Below are positions 29,818 to 39,061 of a stretch of DNA of 64,000 bases, piece after piece (position 1 is the stretch's first letter; every line of letters starts with the position of its first letter). A program made the translations under genes and the position numbers. Under the pieces are notes generated by a model. That model was not told where the DNA came from and made no database searches. It was given only the letters and a program-made list of their open reading frames with translations. This DNA is from Roseovarius lutimaris (GTDB lineage Bacteria; Pseudomonadota; Alphaproteobacteria; Rhodobacterales; Rhodobacteraceae): positions 62,001-126,000 of the forward strand of contig NZ_FOVP01000001.1 of the NCBI RefSeq assembly GCF_900115165.1, written 5' to 3'.

Positions 29818-29854
29818 GCTTTCATATTTGGCGCCCGGTGCCCGGGCGCGCGCC

Positions 29855-29885
29855 TCCGGCGGGAGTATTTTGGGAAAGATGAAAT
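29855..29885 (+). repeat. Dispersed GAGTATTTTGGGAAAGATGAA repeat
   Basis: CTCCGGCGGGAGTATTTTGG runs into GAAAGATGAAATT, one of the best of six copies. A GC-rich inverted stretch (CGCCCGGTGCCCGGGCG) lies just in front. Its internal ATG is the likely start codon of birA. Confidence 0.7.
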
Positions 29886-30643
29886 TGGGGTCTGAGTGGG
29901 ACTGGCCCGCGGGCTATGGGCGGCGTGTGCTGGCATCGGTGGACAGCACCAATGCCGAGGCGGCGCGTCTGGCGCCGGGGCTTGCCGGGCCGGAGTGGAT
30001 CCTGGCGCTTGAGCAGACCGCCGGGCGCGGGCGGCGCGGGCGTGGCTGGTCCGATCCAGCGGGCAATTTTTCCGCCAGCCTTGTGATGCGTCCCAATGAG
30101 ACGCCGGACCGGGTTGCGCTGCGGTCTTTCGTGGCGTCGCTGGCGCTCTATGAGGCGCTTGTTGCGGCCACCGGGCAGGCCGAGGATTTTGCCCTCAAGT
30201 GGCCCAACGATGTGTTGCTGAAGGGGGGCAAGCTTGCCGGGATTTTGCTGGAAAGCGCGGGCAGCGGCGCGGGGTTCAGCCATTTTGCCATTGGAATCGG
30301 TGTGAACCTCAAGGAGGCGCCGGAGGTGGGCGCGGTCGAGCCCGGCGCGCTGCGCCCGGTTTCGGTTGTGTCGGGCACCGGTGTTGCGATCGGCCCCGAG
30401 GCGTTTCTCGATCTGCTGGCACCGGCCTATGCGCGCGCCGAGGCGCAGTTTGTTACCTATGGGTTCGAACCCATTCGCCACGCCTGGCTTGCGCGCGCGG
30501 CGCGTCTTGGCGAGGTCATCACCGCGCGCACCAGCCGCGAAGAGGTGACCGGCATTTTTGAGACGGTGGACGGCGCGGGCAATCTTGTTCTATCAACCCC
30601 CACGGGGCGCCGCGCGATTGCCGCCGCCGAGGTTTTTTTCTAA
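29879..30643 (+). CDS. birA: Biotin--[acetyl-CoA-carboxylase] ligase
   Basis: Single-domain biotin protein ligase, 254 aa, without the DNA-binding domain of the E. coli repressor form. Signatures are the biotinyl-AMP loop TAGRGRRGRGW, FSASLVMRP, and KWPNDVLLKGGKLAGILLE with the catalytic-site lysine. It links biotin to carrier proteins such as LiuD in this window and AccB. The first plausible ATG lies inside the dispersed repeat, where GGGAAAG is only one or two bases away, so initiation may be weak. A TTG two codons on is an alternative. It follows nuoN in the order nuoN-birA-coaX-rnj. Confidence 0.9.
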   Translation: MKLGSEWDWPAGYGRRVLASVDSTNAEAARLAPGLAGPEWILALEQTAGRGRRGRGWSDPAGNFSASLVMRPNETPDRVALRSFVASLALYEALVAATGQAEDFALKWPNDVLLKGGKLAGILLESAGSGAGFSHFAIGIGVNLKEAPEVGAVEPGALRPVSVVSGTGVAIGPEAFLDLLAPAYARAEAQFVTYGFEPIRHAWLARAARLGEVITARTSREEVTGIFETVDGAGNLVLSTPTGRRAIAAAEVFF

Positions 30644-30658
30644 GCGAGGAGGCGCGCG

Positions 30659-31429
30659 ATGCTACTGGCGATTGATTGCGGCAATACCAATACCGTCTTT
30701 TCGATCTGGGATGGCGAGACGTTTCTATGTACGTTGCGCACCTCGACCGAGCATCAGCGCACGGCGGATCAGTATTTTGTCTGGTTTTCCACGCTTCTTA
30801 ATCATTTCGGCATCAAGACCGATATCCGCTCGGTGATCATAAGCTCGACCGTGCCGCGGGTGGTGTTCAATCTGCGGGTCTTTTCGGATCGCTATTTCAA
30901 CTGCCGCCCGCTTGTGGTGGGCAAGCCGGATTGCCGCCTGCCGGTGGATGTGCGCGTGGACGAGGGCACGCAGGTGGGGCCGGATCGGCTTGTCAATACG
31001 GTGGCGGGCTATGATCTATATGGCGGCGATCTGATCGTGGTGGATTTTGGCACCGCCACGACCTTTGATGTAGTCGCAAGCGATGGTGCCTATATTGGCG
31101 GGGTGATCGCGCCGGGTGTGAACCTCTCGCTTCAGGCCCTGCACGAGGCCGCCGCCGCCCTGCCGCATGTGGATATCACCATGCCCGCCCGCGTCATCGG
31201 CACCAATACCGTCGATTGCATGCAATCGGGGGTGTTCTGGGGTTATGTCGGGCTGATCGATGGGATATGTGACCGGATAAAGGCCGAGAGAGGCCGCGCC
31301 ATGAAAGTGGTCGCAACCGGCGGGCTGGCGCCGTTATTCCAGCAGGGGCACGCGATTTTCGATGTGTTCCGGGATGATCTGACGATGCACGGGCTGACCG
31401 TGATCGACGCGTATAACAAGGAGGGCTGA
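30659..31429 (+). CDS. coaX: Type III pantothenate kinase
   Basis: ASKHA-fold kinase of 256 aa that phosphorylates pantothenate in the first step of coenzyme A synthesis. The N-terminal phosphate loop DCGNTNTVFSIW, the middle GPDRLVNTVAGYD and DFGTATTFDVV, and the ADENOSINE-like motif VATGGLAPLF are present. It is insensitive to CoA feedback in known family members. The gene begins 15 bases after birA and ends six bases before rnj. Confidence 0.93.
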   Translation: MLLAIDCGNTNTVFSIWDGETFLCTLRTSTEHQRTADQYFVWFSTLLNHFGIKTDIRSVIISSTVPRVVFNLRVFSDRYFNCRPLVVGKPDCRLPVDVRVDEGTQVGPDRLVNTVAGYDLYGGDLIVVDFGTATTFDVVASDGAYIGGVIAPGVNLSLQALHEAAAALPHVDITMPARVIGTNTVDCMQSGVFWGYVGLIDGICDRIKAERGRAMKVVATGGLAPLFQQGHAIFDVFRDDLTMHGLTVIDAYNKEG

Positions 31430-31435
31430 CGCCCC

Positions 31436-33103
31436 ATGAGTAGTGAACGTTTGATTTACCTTCCCCTTGGCGGGGCGGGCGAAATTGGCATGAATGCCTA
31501 TGTCTATGGTTATGGAAAACCCGGCAAAGAGCGCCTGATCCTGGTGGATCTCGGCGTTACCTTTCCGGATATGGATGGCACGCCGGGGGTGGATCTTATT
31601 CTGCCCGATATCACCTGGTTGGCCGAGCGGCGCAATCAGCTAGAGGCGGTGTTCATCACCCATGCTCATGAGGACCATCTTGGCGCGGTGGCGCATTGCT
31701 ATGAACAGCTTGGCGCGCCAATCTATGCCCGCGCCTTTACCTCGAACCTTGCGCGCCGCAAAATGAGCGAACATGGCCACCCCGAAAGCGCGGTCAAGAC
31801 CGTGTCACCCTGGCCCGAAGTGGTTCAGGCGGGGCCGTTTAGCGTTGGCTATGTGCCGATTTCGCATTCGATCCCCGAAAGCTCTGGTCTGGTGATCGAC
31901 AGTGCCGGCGGTCGGATCGTGCATAGCGGCGACTTCAAGATCGACGAAACCCCCGTGGTTGGCGAAGCTTTTGATCACGACCTCTGGGCGAGCCTTGCCG
32001 CTCCGGGTGTCAAGGCGCTGGTTTGCGATTCCACAAATGTGTTCAGCCACCATGATGGCCGCTCTGAGGCCTCCGTTGCCGCGCCGATCACCGAGCTGGT
32101 CGAGCAATCCAACGGCATGTTCATCTGCACCACCTTCGCCAGCAACGTCGCGCGGGTCAAAACCCTTGCCGAGGCGGGCGAACGGGCCGGGCGCTCGGTC
32201 TGTCTTATGGGACGGGCGATGCGCCGGATGATCGAGGCCAGCGTCGAGACCGGCGTTCTCAAGGGCTTTCCCAACACCATCAGCCCGGAAGATGCCAAAG
32301 GCCTGCCGCGCGAGAATGTCATGCTGATCGTCACCGGAAGCCAGGGCGAGCGCCGCGCCGCCAGTGCCCAGCTTGCCAATGGCAAATATCAGGGGATGAC
32401 CTTGAAAGAGGGCGATACCTTTCTGTTTTCCTCCAAGACTATTCCGGGCAATGAGCGCGGCGTGATCCGCATCATGAACCAGTTTAGCGAAATGGGCGTT
32501 GACGTGATCGAGGGCGATGACCGCTATCACGTCTCGGGCCATGCCAACCGCCCCGACCTTGACGCGATGCACAAGATTATCAAGCCGCAGACCGTGATCC
32601 CGATGCACGGCGAACATCGCCACCTGCGCGAGCATGTGAAGCTTGCCGAATCAAACAAGCTTGGCGGGATGCTTGTGGTCAACGGCATGATGGTTGATCT
32701 GAGCGGCAACAAACCCAAGGTGGCCGAATATATCGAAACCGGGCGGACCTATCTTGATGGATCGGTTCAGATCGGCGCGATGGATGGCGTGGTGCGCGAT
32801 CGCATCCGCATGGCCCTGAACGGGCATGTGATGATCAACGTCATTCTGGACGAAGAGGATGACCCGCTTGGCGAGCCGTGGTGCGAAACCATGGGCCTTG
32901 CCTATACCGGGCGCAACAATGCGCCGCTCGTCGATGTTCTGGAAGAAGACCTGAGCCAATTCATGGGCCGCGCCGCCAACAAGACGCTGGCCGATGACGA
33001 CAAGCTGGAAGAGGGCCTACGCCGGGTCGCGCGTCAGAGCACGCAGAACGAGATTGGCAAACGCCCCGAGGTGACCGTGGTGATCAGCCGCCTCAGCGCC
33101 TGA
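31436..33103 (+). CDS. rnj: Ribonuclease J
   Basis: Metallo-beta-lactamase/beta-CASP ribonuclease of 555 aa with 5'-exonuclease and endonuclease activity in mRNA turnover and rRNA 5' maturation. The zinc motif is HAHEDH (His76, His78, Asp80, His81). The beta-CASP domain shows SHSIPESSGLVIDS, GSQGERRAA and VSGHANRPDL, and a C-terminal domain follows. Alphaproteobacteria commonly carry RNase J together with RNase E. An intrinsic terminator follows the gene. Confidence 0.93.
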   Translation: MSSERLIYLPLGGAGEIGMNAYVYGYGKPGKERLILVDLGVTFPDMDGTPGVDLILPDITWLAERRNQLEAVFITHAHEDHLGAVAHCYEQLGAPIYARAFTSNLARRKMSEHGHPESAVKTVSPWPEVVQAGPFSVGYVPISHSIPESSGLVIDSAGGRIVHSGDFKIDETPVVGEAFDHDLWASLAAPGVKALVCDSTNVFSHHDGRSEASVAAPITELVEQSNGMFICTTFASNVARVKTLAEAGERAGRSVCLMGRAMRRMIEASVETGVLKGFPNTISPEDAKGLPRENVMLIVTGSQGERRAASAQLANGKYQGMTLKEGDTFLFSSKTIPGNERGVIRIMNQFSEMGVDVIEGDDRYHVSGHANRPDLDAMHKIIKPQTVIPMHGEHRHLREHVKLAESNKLGGMLVVNGMMVDLSGNKPKVAEYIETGRTYLDGSVQIGAMDGVVRDRIRMALNGHVMINVILDEEDDPLGEPWCETMGLAYTGRNNAPLVDVLEEDLSQFMGRAANKTLADDDKLEEGLRRVARQSTQNEIGKRPEVTVVISRLSA

Positions 33104-33133
33104 GACGAGACACAGCGAGTGATATGCAAAAGG

Positions 33134-33165
33134 GGCGCGGTGGCGGGGGCTGCCGCGCCTTTTTT
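33134..33165 (+). terminator. Intrinsic terminator after rnj
   Basis: GGCGCGG pairs with CCGCGCC across a 12-base loop and is followed at once by six T residues. This is a classic rho-independent terminator for the birA-coaX-rnj transcript. Confidence 0.85.
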
Positions 33166-33313
33166 CGTGATTTGCGCCAAACTGGCACTATAAGAATTTC
33201 TTTTGAATACGTCGGCCAAGGCCTAGTCTGGGGTCAAGACTGCGGTGCCGTATCAATTCGCCTGGCGGCGAATGTGCATTTATCGCGACCGAATGAATTG
33301 AAAGCTATTTCCA

Positions 33314-35170
33314 ATGACTTGGCGTTTTGGACGACCGGCGGATGAAGCGCCGCATTTGTTACCTTCTGCGGATAAACAGAAACTGACGGCGCGCGAACGT
33401 CTTCGCGTCATGATGCCCTTTCTTGAATGGCTCCCTCGGGTCAACAAGAGCACATTTCGCGCCGACGTTTTTGCCGGCATCACCAATGCCGCGATTGTGC
33501 TGCCGCAGGGGATCGCCTTTGCGGCCATTGCGGGCTTGCCGCCGCAGTATGGTCTTTACACGGCGATGGTCACGCCGGTGATCGCGGCGCTTTTTGGAAG
33601 TTCCTGGCATCTTGTGTCCGGCCCGACTACAGCGATTTCGGTGGTGATCTTCGCGACCCTGTCAGAGAGTTTCACACCCGGCTCTCCAGAGTATATCAGC
33701 GCGGTCCTGAGCATCACCCTGTTGGCCGGTTTCTTTCAACTTTGCCTCGGGCTGGTCAACCTGGGGCAGTTGGTCAGCCTTGTTTCGCATTCGGTCATGG
33801 TCGGGTTCACGGCGGGGGCGGCGATCCTGATCTTTCTTAGCCAATTGCCGGGGTTCATAGGAAAATCCCTTCCGCGACCGGATGATCTTGTTGAGTTGGG
33901 GCAAGAGCTTTGGCGCGTCTTGCCCGAGCTTGACCCGCATGTTCTGGCGGTGTCGGTGACAACCCTGATCGTCGCCGTTGGCATCAAACGGTTTCGCCCG
34001 ATGTGGCCCAACTATCTGATTGCCCTGATCGCTGGCAGCGGCCTGGCCTATGTGCTCAATGCCGGGGCCCATGGTGTCGTCTTTGTCGAGGCAATCGAAT
34101 CAGGTATTCCGCCTGTTGCGGTGCCCCAGATGTCGTTCGACATCGTGCGCACGATGTCGCAGGGGGCGTTTGCCCTGGCTTTGATCGGCCTTTTGGAAGC
34201 GGTTTCAATCGCGCGCGCCATGTCGCTGCAATCGCATCAGTCGCTTAACAGCAATCAGGAAATCATCGGGCAGGGCCTCTCGAATATCGGCGGGTCGTTC
34301 TTTTCCGCCTACATGGGCTCTGGTTCTTTCACCCGGAGTTCGCTCAATCTGGAGGCCGGTGCAAAAACCCCTCTGGCGGCGATCCTTGCGGCGGTGTTCC
34401 TGCTGATCATCCTTCTGGCTGTTAGCCCGCTGATCGCCTTTATCCCGATCCCCGCGATGTCGGGATTGATCATGCTGGTGGCGTGGAAGCTGATCGACAT
34501 CAAAGAGATTCGGCACATCCTGACAACAAGCCCGTCGGAAACCTCGATCTTTCTGGTGACCTTCATCGTTGTTCTGCTGGTGGATCTGGAATTTGCCATT
34601 TACGCCGGGGTCATTGTCTCATTGTCGCTGTTCCTGCGTCAGACGATGCGGCCGGGGCTACCTGTCAATGTGCCCAATGCAAGCGTAGAGGGGCGCCCTT
34701 TCATGAGCCCGATCCACTGGCGCCTGCCTGAATGCCCGCAGGCGCTGTTTCTGCGGGTGCAGGGGCCGATGTATTTCGGGGCGGTCGAATACCTTGAAAA
34801 AGAATTCCGCAGGCTCGAAAAGCAACGACCGGATCAAAAACACCTTTGTCTGCTGATTGACGGGGCTGTCGGGATTGATTTGGCCGGGGCAGAATGGCTG
34901 ATTGAGGAAAGCCGAAACCGCAAGGAACTTGGCGGCTCCCTGTGTCTTGTCGGGCGCTACCCGCCGCTCAGGCGGCAGTTGGACCAGTTTCACGTGACCA
35001 AACTTATCGGTAAGGCGAATATCTTTCGCCGCAAGCGTGAGATGCTTGAAACGATGGTAACTCGGCTTGACCCCTCGATCTGTGCCACCTGCAAGGCGCG
35101 GGTGTTTCTGGAGTGCAAGGGACTGCCCGGTGCAGAGCCGGATGAAAACCGGGAAACGGCCCCGCCCTGA
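33314..35170 (+). CDS. SulP family anion transporter with STAS domain
   Basis: Inner-membrane transporter of 618 aa. The SLC26/SulP signature is seen in FAGITNAAIVLPQGIAFAAI and PPQYGLYTAMVTPVIAALFG; about 10-14 helices fill residues 50-440. A cytosolic STAS domain follows (about residues 455-570), with LIDGAVGIDLAGAEWL at its core. A cysteine-containing tail (ICATCKARVFLECKGLPG) ends the protein. Substrate could be sulfate, bicarbonate or a dicarboxylate; the sequence does not decide. A GAAAG lies before the ATG, and the gene stands alone behind the rnj terminator. Confidence 0.9.
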   Translation: MTWRFGRPADEAPHLLPSADKQKLTARERLRVMMPFLEWLPRVNKSTFRADVFAGITNAAIVLPQGIAFAAIAGLPPQYGLYTAMVTPVIAALFGSSWHLVSGPTTAISVVIFATLSESFTPGSPEYISAVLSITLLAGFFQLCLGLVNLGQLVSLVSHSVMVGFTAGAAILIFLSQLPGFIGKSLPRPDDLVELGQELWRVLPELDPHVLAVSVTTLIVAVGIKRFRPMWPNYLIALIAGSGLAYVLNAGAHGVVFVEAIESGIPPVAVPQMSFDIVRTMSQGAFALALIGLLEAVSIARAMSLQSHQSLNSNQEIIGQGLSNIGGSFFSAYMGSGSFTRSSLNLEAGAKTPLAAILAAVFLLIILLAVSPLIAFIPIPAMSGLIMLVAWKLIDIKEIRHILTTSPSETSIFLVTFIVVLLVDLEFAIYAGVIVSLSLFLRQTMRPGLPVNVPNASVEGRPFMSPIHWRLPECPQALFLRVQGPMYFGAVEYLEKEFRRLEKQRPDQKHLCLLIDGAVGIDLAGAEWLIEESRNRKELGGSLCLVGRYPPLRRQLDQFHVTKLIGKANIFRRKREMLETMVTRLDPSICATCKARVFLECKGLPGAEPDENRETAPP

Positions 35171-35185
35171 TAGGCCCGCGACGTC

Positions 35186-37300
35186 TTAGACCGCAAGGAA
35201 ACCCTGCATGACGTTCTCAAGCAGGCGAGACACGTCATTGTCATAGCCGTTCCAGGGCAGGCTACCGCAAAAGGTGATCGAGCCGGTGGCAAAGACACGC
35301 CCGCCGCCGGGGTACTCTGCATAGATCATGTCGGCGTGCATCGCGTCTTTTGCTGTGCCGCCGGTCAGATTGGTGAGATGGGTCAGTTGCTCTTCCGGGA
35401 CCAGCATAAAGCCGGTATCGCGGGTAACGGAACGGGCCAGAAGAACGGCGCTCTCGGGTGTGCCAAGCCGATGATCCATATGGTCAAGCTCGAACCCCGC
35501 CGCACCATTGCCCGAAAACCCGAAATCGCCGATCAACTCGCTGTCGATCCCGTCAAACACCCAGTCATATGCGGGGTCGGTGCAGGCCCGGCGATAGGGA
35601 TCGCCGAAAAATTCGCCCTGCGCGGCAAAACCGATGCCGACAAGGTCTTGCGGGGCGCGCCCATTGCGCCGCCACAGCCCGCCATAGCTGCCGTCGAAGG
35701 CGTTGTAATATTCGCCCGGTTCCGCCGCCCAGGCCCGGATGCCATCCTCGGCGCGGCGGATTTCAAGCAGGCTGTCGTTTTCGCCGTGCACCGCAATGCG
35801 CCAGTAAAACCCGTTGCCGCCAAGATACATCAAGCTTCCGCCACCATCGCGATAATCGCGCAGCGCGTCGAGGGTCTTGGCGGTGTGATATTCGGGATGG
35901 GTGCCGGTGGTGACGGCGGCATATCCGGTGATCGCCGCGACACCCTCGTCATGCAACTCGCGGTCGGTGATCAGGTCATAGTCGATCCCCTTGGCGTGAA
36001 GCCAGCTAATCAGATGCATATCCGCCGGAAAGTGCCGCAGGCCCGAACAGGGCGTCGCGCCAAACGTCAGGTATCCGGGGCGCAGGTTGAACAGCGGGCG
36101 GTGATGCGAGGCATGGCAAATCCCCGAGCCGTCGGTGTGATAGTTATAGGTCGAAAGGCCGTATTGCGGATGCTCTGCGGGGGTATGGGGATAGGCGTTC
36201 CATGCGGTTATCCTATCCTGCCATGAGCGGTCATAATCGGGCCGCGCATGGTTGCCATAGATCGTATAGGTAAAGGTCGAAATCAGCACGCAGAGCTTTG
36301 CCTTTGGCTGAGCCCGTGGCGCGCAGACGAAAAACGGTATTGCGTCCTCATGCCCCCCGCAGTCAAGCCGCATCACGTAAACGCCCGAGGGCATGCCGTC
36401 GGGCAGGGTGAATGTAAAATCGGTGTCCCAGCCGAAATCATAGATGTCGTCCTGGTGGAAATGGATGGCCGCGTAATGGGCGGGCTTGTGGGCCCAGTTC
36501 ATTTCCGACCCGTCCCAGGACGCGCCGGTCACGGCCCGCGCCGGAAAGTTCACAAGCCTCAGGTCGGGGCCGATTTGCGCCGATGCGGTGGTCGTCGTGA
36601 TCCCCTTGGAAAAGTCCCAGGCGCAGAGCGGGGTATCGTCGACGGCAATGCTCGGCGCTTCGATTTTGCCGTTGAAATGCTGGCTTGCCTGACCGTTCTC
36701 AAGGCGGGCGGCTATGCTTGGGGTGGCGGTGGTTGCGAGGGCGGCAATACCTTTATGCGTCACCACCAGAGGCGGGCCATCGTGCGGCGTCAGGGCGCAT
36801 TGTTCAAGCGTGATGCCCTGCGTCGTTACCCGCGCCGTGATCCGGTACCATTGGCGCAGCTTGAGGGGCTGGCCTGTGGTGATGATCGTGTCATCCACCC
36901 AGAGGCTGGCGGCGCCGGTCTCGTCAAGGTGCAGGTCATATCGGCCAAAGCCAATCACGGTCTGAACCGCGCCAGACAGCAGCGTGGGAAAGATCACCGC
37001 CGAGAGGGTGATGGAGTCCTCTGGCTCTGCGCGCACACTGTCCTGCGCGGTCCCGTAAGAGCCGGCCGCAAAGGGCCGCTGGACAGAGGCAAAGGTTTGT
37101 GGCGCAAAGAATTCTGCGGCGTCCTCTTCCACAATCCCCGGCCCATCGGGGTTTGGGTCGGCGCTTATCGACCTGACAAGGCGCGCGGTGAAGGGCCGCG
37201 TCGCGGTTGACGAAACCTTGAAGGCCAGGGTTTCGCCGGGGCGCGCCGACAGGCGGTCGACATATCCAAGCAGGGGCAAATCTTTCGGGGCGTGCGGCAT
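35186..37300 (-). CDS. N,N-dimethylformamidase large-subunit-like protein
   Basis: A 704-aa protein. The N-terminal half has beta-rich lectin-like segments, and the C-terminal half has the amidotransferase-like domain of the DMFase large subunit. The motif GTHPEYHT (His468, Glu470) matches the active-site His-x-Glu of that family, where the glutamate and two tyrosines bind iron; candidate tyrosines occur in FTYTIYGNHARP and STYNYHTDG. The start is the ATG at MPHAPKDLPLLGYVDRL; a 40-codon extension lacks family character. No small subunit gene is visible nearby. It lies downstream of sitD on the same strand. Natural substrates of most homologues are unknown. Confidence 0.75.
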   Translation of the reverse strand: MPHAPKDLPLLGYVDRLSARPGETLAFKVSSTATRPFTARLVRSISADPNPDGPGIVEEDAAEFFAPQTFASVQRPFAAGSYGTAQDSVRAEPEDSITLSAVIFPTLLSGAVQTVIGFGRYDLHLDETGAASLWVDDTIITTGQPLKLRQWYRITARVTTQGITLEQCALTPHDGPPLVVTHKGIAALATTATPSIAARLENGQASQHFNGKIEAPSIAVDDTPLCAWDFSKGITTTTASAQIGPDLRLVNFPARAVTGASWDGSEMNWAHKPAHYAAIHFHQDDIYDFGWDTDFTFTLPDGMPSGVYVMRLDCGGHEDAIPFFVCAPRAQPKAKLCVLISTFTYTIYGNHARPDYDRSWQDRITAWNAYPHTPAEHPQYGLSTYNYHTDGSGICHASHHRPLFNLRPGYLTFGATPCSGLRHFPADMHLISWLHAKGIDYDLITDRELHDEGVAAITGYAAVTTGTHPEYHTAKTLDALRDYRDGGGSLMYLGGNGFYWRIAVHGENDSLLEIRRAEDGIRAWAAEPGEYYNAFDGSYGGLWRRNGRAPQDLVGIGFAAQGEFFGDPYRRACTDPAYDWVFDGIDSELIGDFGFSGNGAAGFELDHMDHRLGTPESAVLLARSVTRDTGFMLVPEEQLTHLTNLTGGTAKDAMHADMIYAEYPGGGRVFATGSITFCGSLPWNGYDNDVSRLLENVMQGFLAV

Positions 37301-37367
37301 CGTGTCGGTCCATGAACAGGATTTGGAAGATAAATCACCCAACCGGAGTAAACCACCAAAGGCAAGA

Positions 37368-38207
37368 TCATTCAGGCGTCCGGCGCCCGACCTCAGCGGT
37401 CTTGATATTGCGCCGGGCAAGCGCGACCAGAAACATCATTGTCAGCAGCAACACGATTGTCGGGGCCGGAGCGCTGTCGAGCCAGAAACTGGCATAAATG
37501 CCAACCAGCCCTGCCAGCAGGGCGACGACCACAGAGACCGCCAGCATGCCCGCGAAGGTGCGTGTCAGCAGGAATGCCACGGCGCCCGGCGCAATCAGGA
37601 AGGCGACCGCAAGGATAATCCCCACCGACGAGAGCATCGCAACCACCGTGGCCGACAGGATCGCCAAAAGCCCGTAGTGCAGTACCCTGACATTCAGCCC
37701 GATCATCTGCGCCTGAACCGGATCGAAGGCATGCGCAAGAATATCGCGCCACTTCAGGGCAAGGATCACGGCGACACCGCCCGCGATCAGCCCTGCCGTC
37801 CAGAGATCGCCCGCGCCGACGCCAAGCATGTTGCCAAACAGGATGTGATCGAGATGCACCTCGGTATCGATCTGCGTATAGATGACCACGCCAAGGCCGA
37901 ACATGCCCGAAAACACCACCCCCATCACCGTGTCCTGCTTGACGCGCGAGTGATCCTTGATGAACCCGGTGGCAAGCGCACATAACAGCCCGGCGAGGAA
38001 GGCGCCGATAATAAGCGGGATACCCGCGATATAGGCCAGCACGACACCGGGCAGCACCGCGTGGCTTGTGGCATCGCCCATCAGCGACCAGCCCTTGAGC
38101 ACCAGAAAGCTTGATAACATCGCGGCGGCGGGCGCGATCAGCAGCGTGATCAGCATGGCATTCTGCATGAACGGGAATTGCAGCGGCAAAAGCAGGGTTT
38201 CGATCAT
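37368..38207 (-). CDS. sitD: Manganese/iron ABC transporter permease
   Basis: Inner-membrane permease of the ABC-3 family, 279 aa, eight to nine helices. GWSLMGDATSHAVLPGVVLAY is the family's coupling segment, also present in the sister permease. Its start overlaps the sitC stop by four bases; an extra 34 codons upstream in frame would lie inside sitC. SitC and SitD together form the membrane channel of a heterodimeric importer. Confidence 0.88.
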   Translation of the reverse strand: MIETLLLPLQFPFMQNAMLITLLIAPAAAMLSSFLVLKGWSLMGDATSHAVLPGVVLAYIAGIPLIIGAFLAGLLCALATGFIKDHSRVKQDTVMGVVFSGMFGLGVVIYTQIDTEVHLDHILFGNMLGVGAGDLWTAGLIAGGVAVILALKWRDILAHAFDPVQAQMIGLNVRVLHYGLLAILSATVVAMLSSVGIILAVAFLIAPGAVAFLLTRTFAGMLAVSVVVALLAGLVGIYASFWLDSAPAPTIVLLLTMMFLVALARRNIKTAEVGRRTPE

Positions 38208-39061
38208 GCGCCCCCCTCCAGCCCGGCCCTGGCGCGGCGGCGCGCGGCCAGGGTGCCATGGGTCGGGGCAAAGACGAAGGCAATCAGGAAAAGCGCGGTT
38301 TGCAAGCACACGATCACCCCCCCGGTCGCCCCGTCGAGAAAATAGCTGATATAGGCGCCAAGCGCCGAGGTGGTGGCGCCGATGGCAACCGAGAGCGCGA
38401 TCAACCGTGGAAAGCGGTCGGTCAGAAGGTAGGCCGTGGCGCCCGGCGTAACCACCAGCGCGATCACCAGAAACGCGCCCACCGTCTGCATCGCGGCGAC
38501 GGTCGAGGCCGCCAGAAGCGTGAAAAACATGACCCGCAGCCTGTCCGGGTTAAGACCAATGGTGCGGGCGTGCGCCTCATCAAAGAACACCGCCAGCAGG
38601 TCGCGCCACTTGGCCAGCAAGACCACCAGCGACACGCCGCCGATAATCGCCAGTTGCAGCGTGTCCTCGGGTGTAATCGCCAGAATATTGCCCATGATGA
38701 TCGTCTGGATCGACACCGCCATCGGGTTGAGCGAGATCATGAACAGCCCCAAGCCGAAGAACGAGGTAAAGATCAGCCCGATCACCGCGTCCTCTTTCAG
38801 GCCGGAGCGCTCGCGCAGGAACAGCATGGCCATCGCCGCAAGTCCGCCCGAAAAGAACGCCCCGAATGCAAACGGCAGACCCAGCATATAGGCCCCCGCC
38901 ACCCCCGGCACGATCGAATGGCTCAGGGCATCGCCGATCAGCGACCAGCCCTTGAGCATGAGATAGGCCGACAGGAACGCACAGACCGCCCCGACCAGGG
39001 CCGAAACCCAAATCGCATTGGTCATGTAGCCATAGGAAAACGGTTCAAACAGCACGCTCAT
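38204..39061 (-). CDS. sitC: Manganese/iron ABC transporter permease
   Basis: ABC-3 family permease of 285 aa with eight to nine helices and the matching GWSLIGDALSHSIVPGVAGAY segment. It is more hydrophobic at its N-terminus than SitD and ends with a basic tail (AARRRARAGLEGG). It overlaps sitB and sitD by four bases at each end, so the four genes are a tight operon. Confidence 0.88.
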   Translation of the reverse strand: MSVLFEPFSYGYMTNAIWVSALVGAVCAFLSAYLMLKGWSLIGDALSHSIVPGVAGAYMLGLPFAFGAFFSGGLAAMAMLFLRERSGLKEDAVIGLIFTSFFGLGLFMISLNPMAVSIQTIIMGNILAITPEDTLQLAIIGGVSLVVLLAKWRDLLAVFFDEAHARTIGLNPDRLRVMFFTLLAASTVAAMQTVGAFLVIALVVTPGATAYLLTDRFPRLIALSVAIGATTSALGAYISYFLDGATGGVIVCLQTALFLIAFVFAPTHGTLAARRRARAGLEGGA

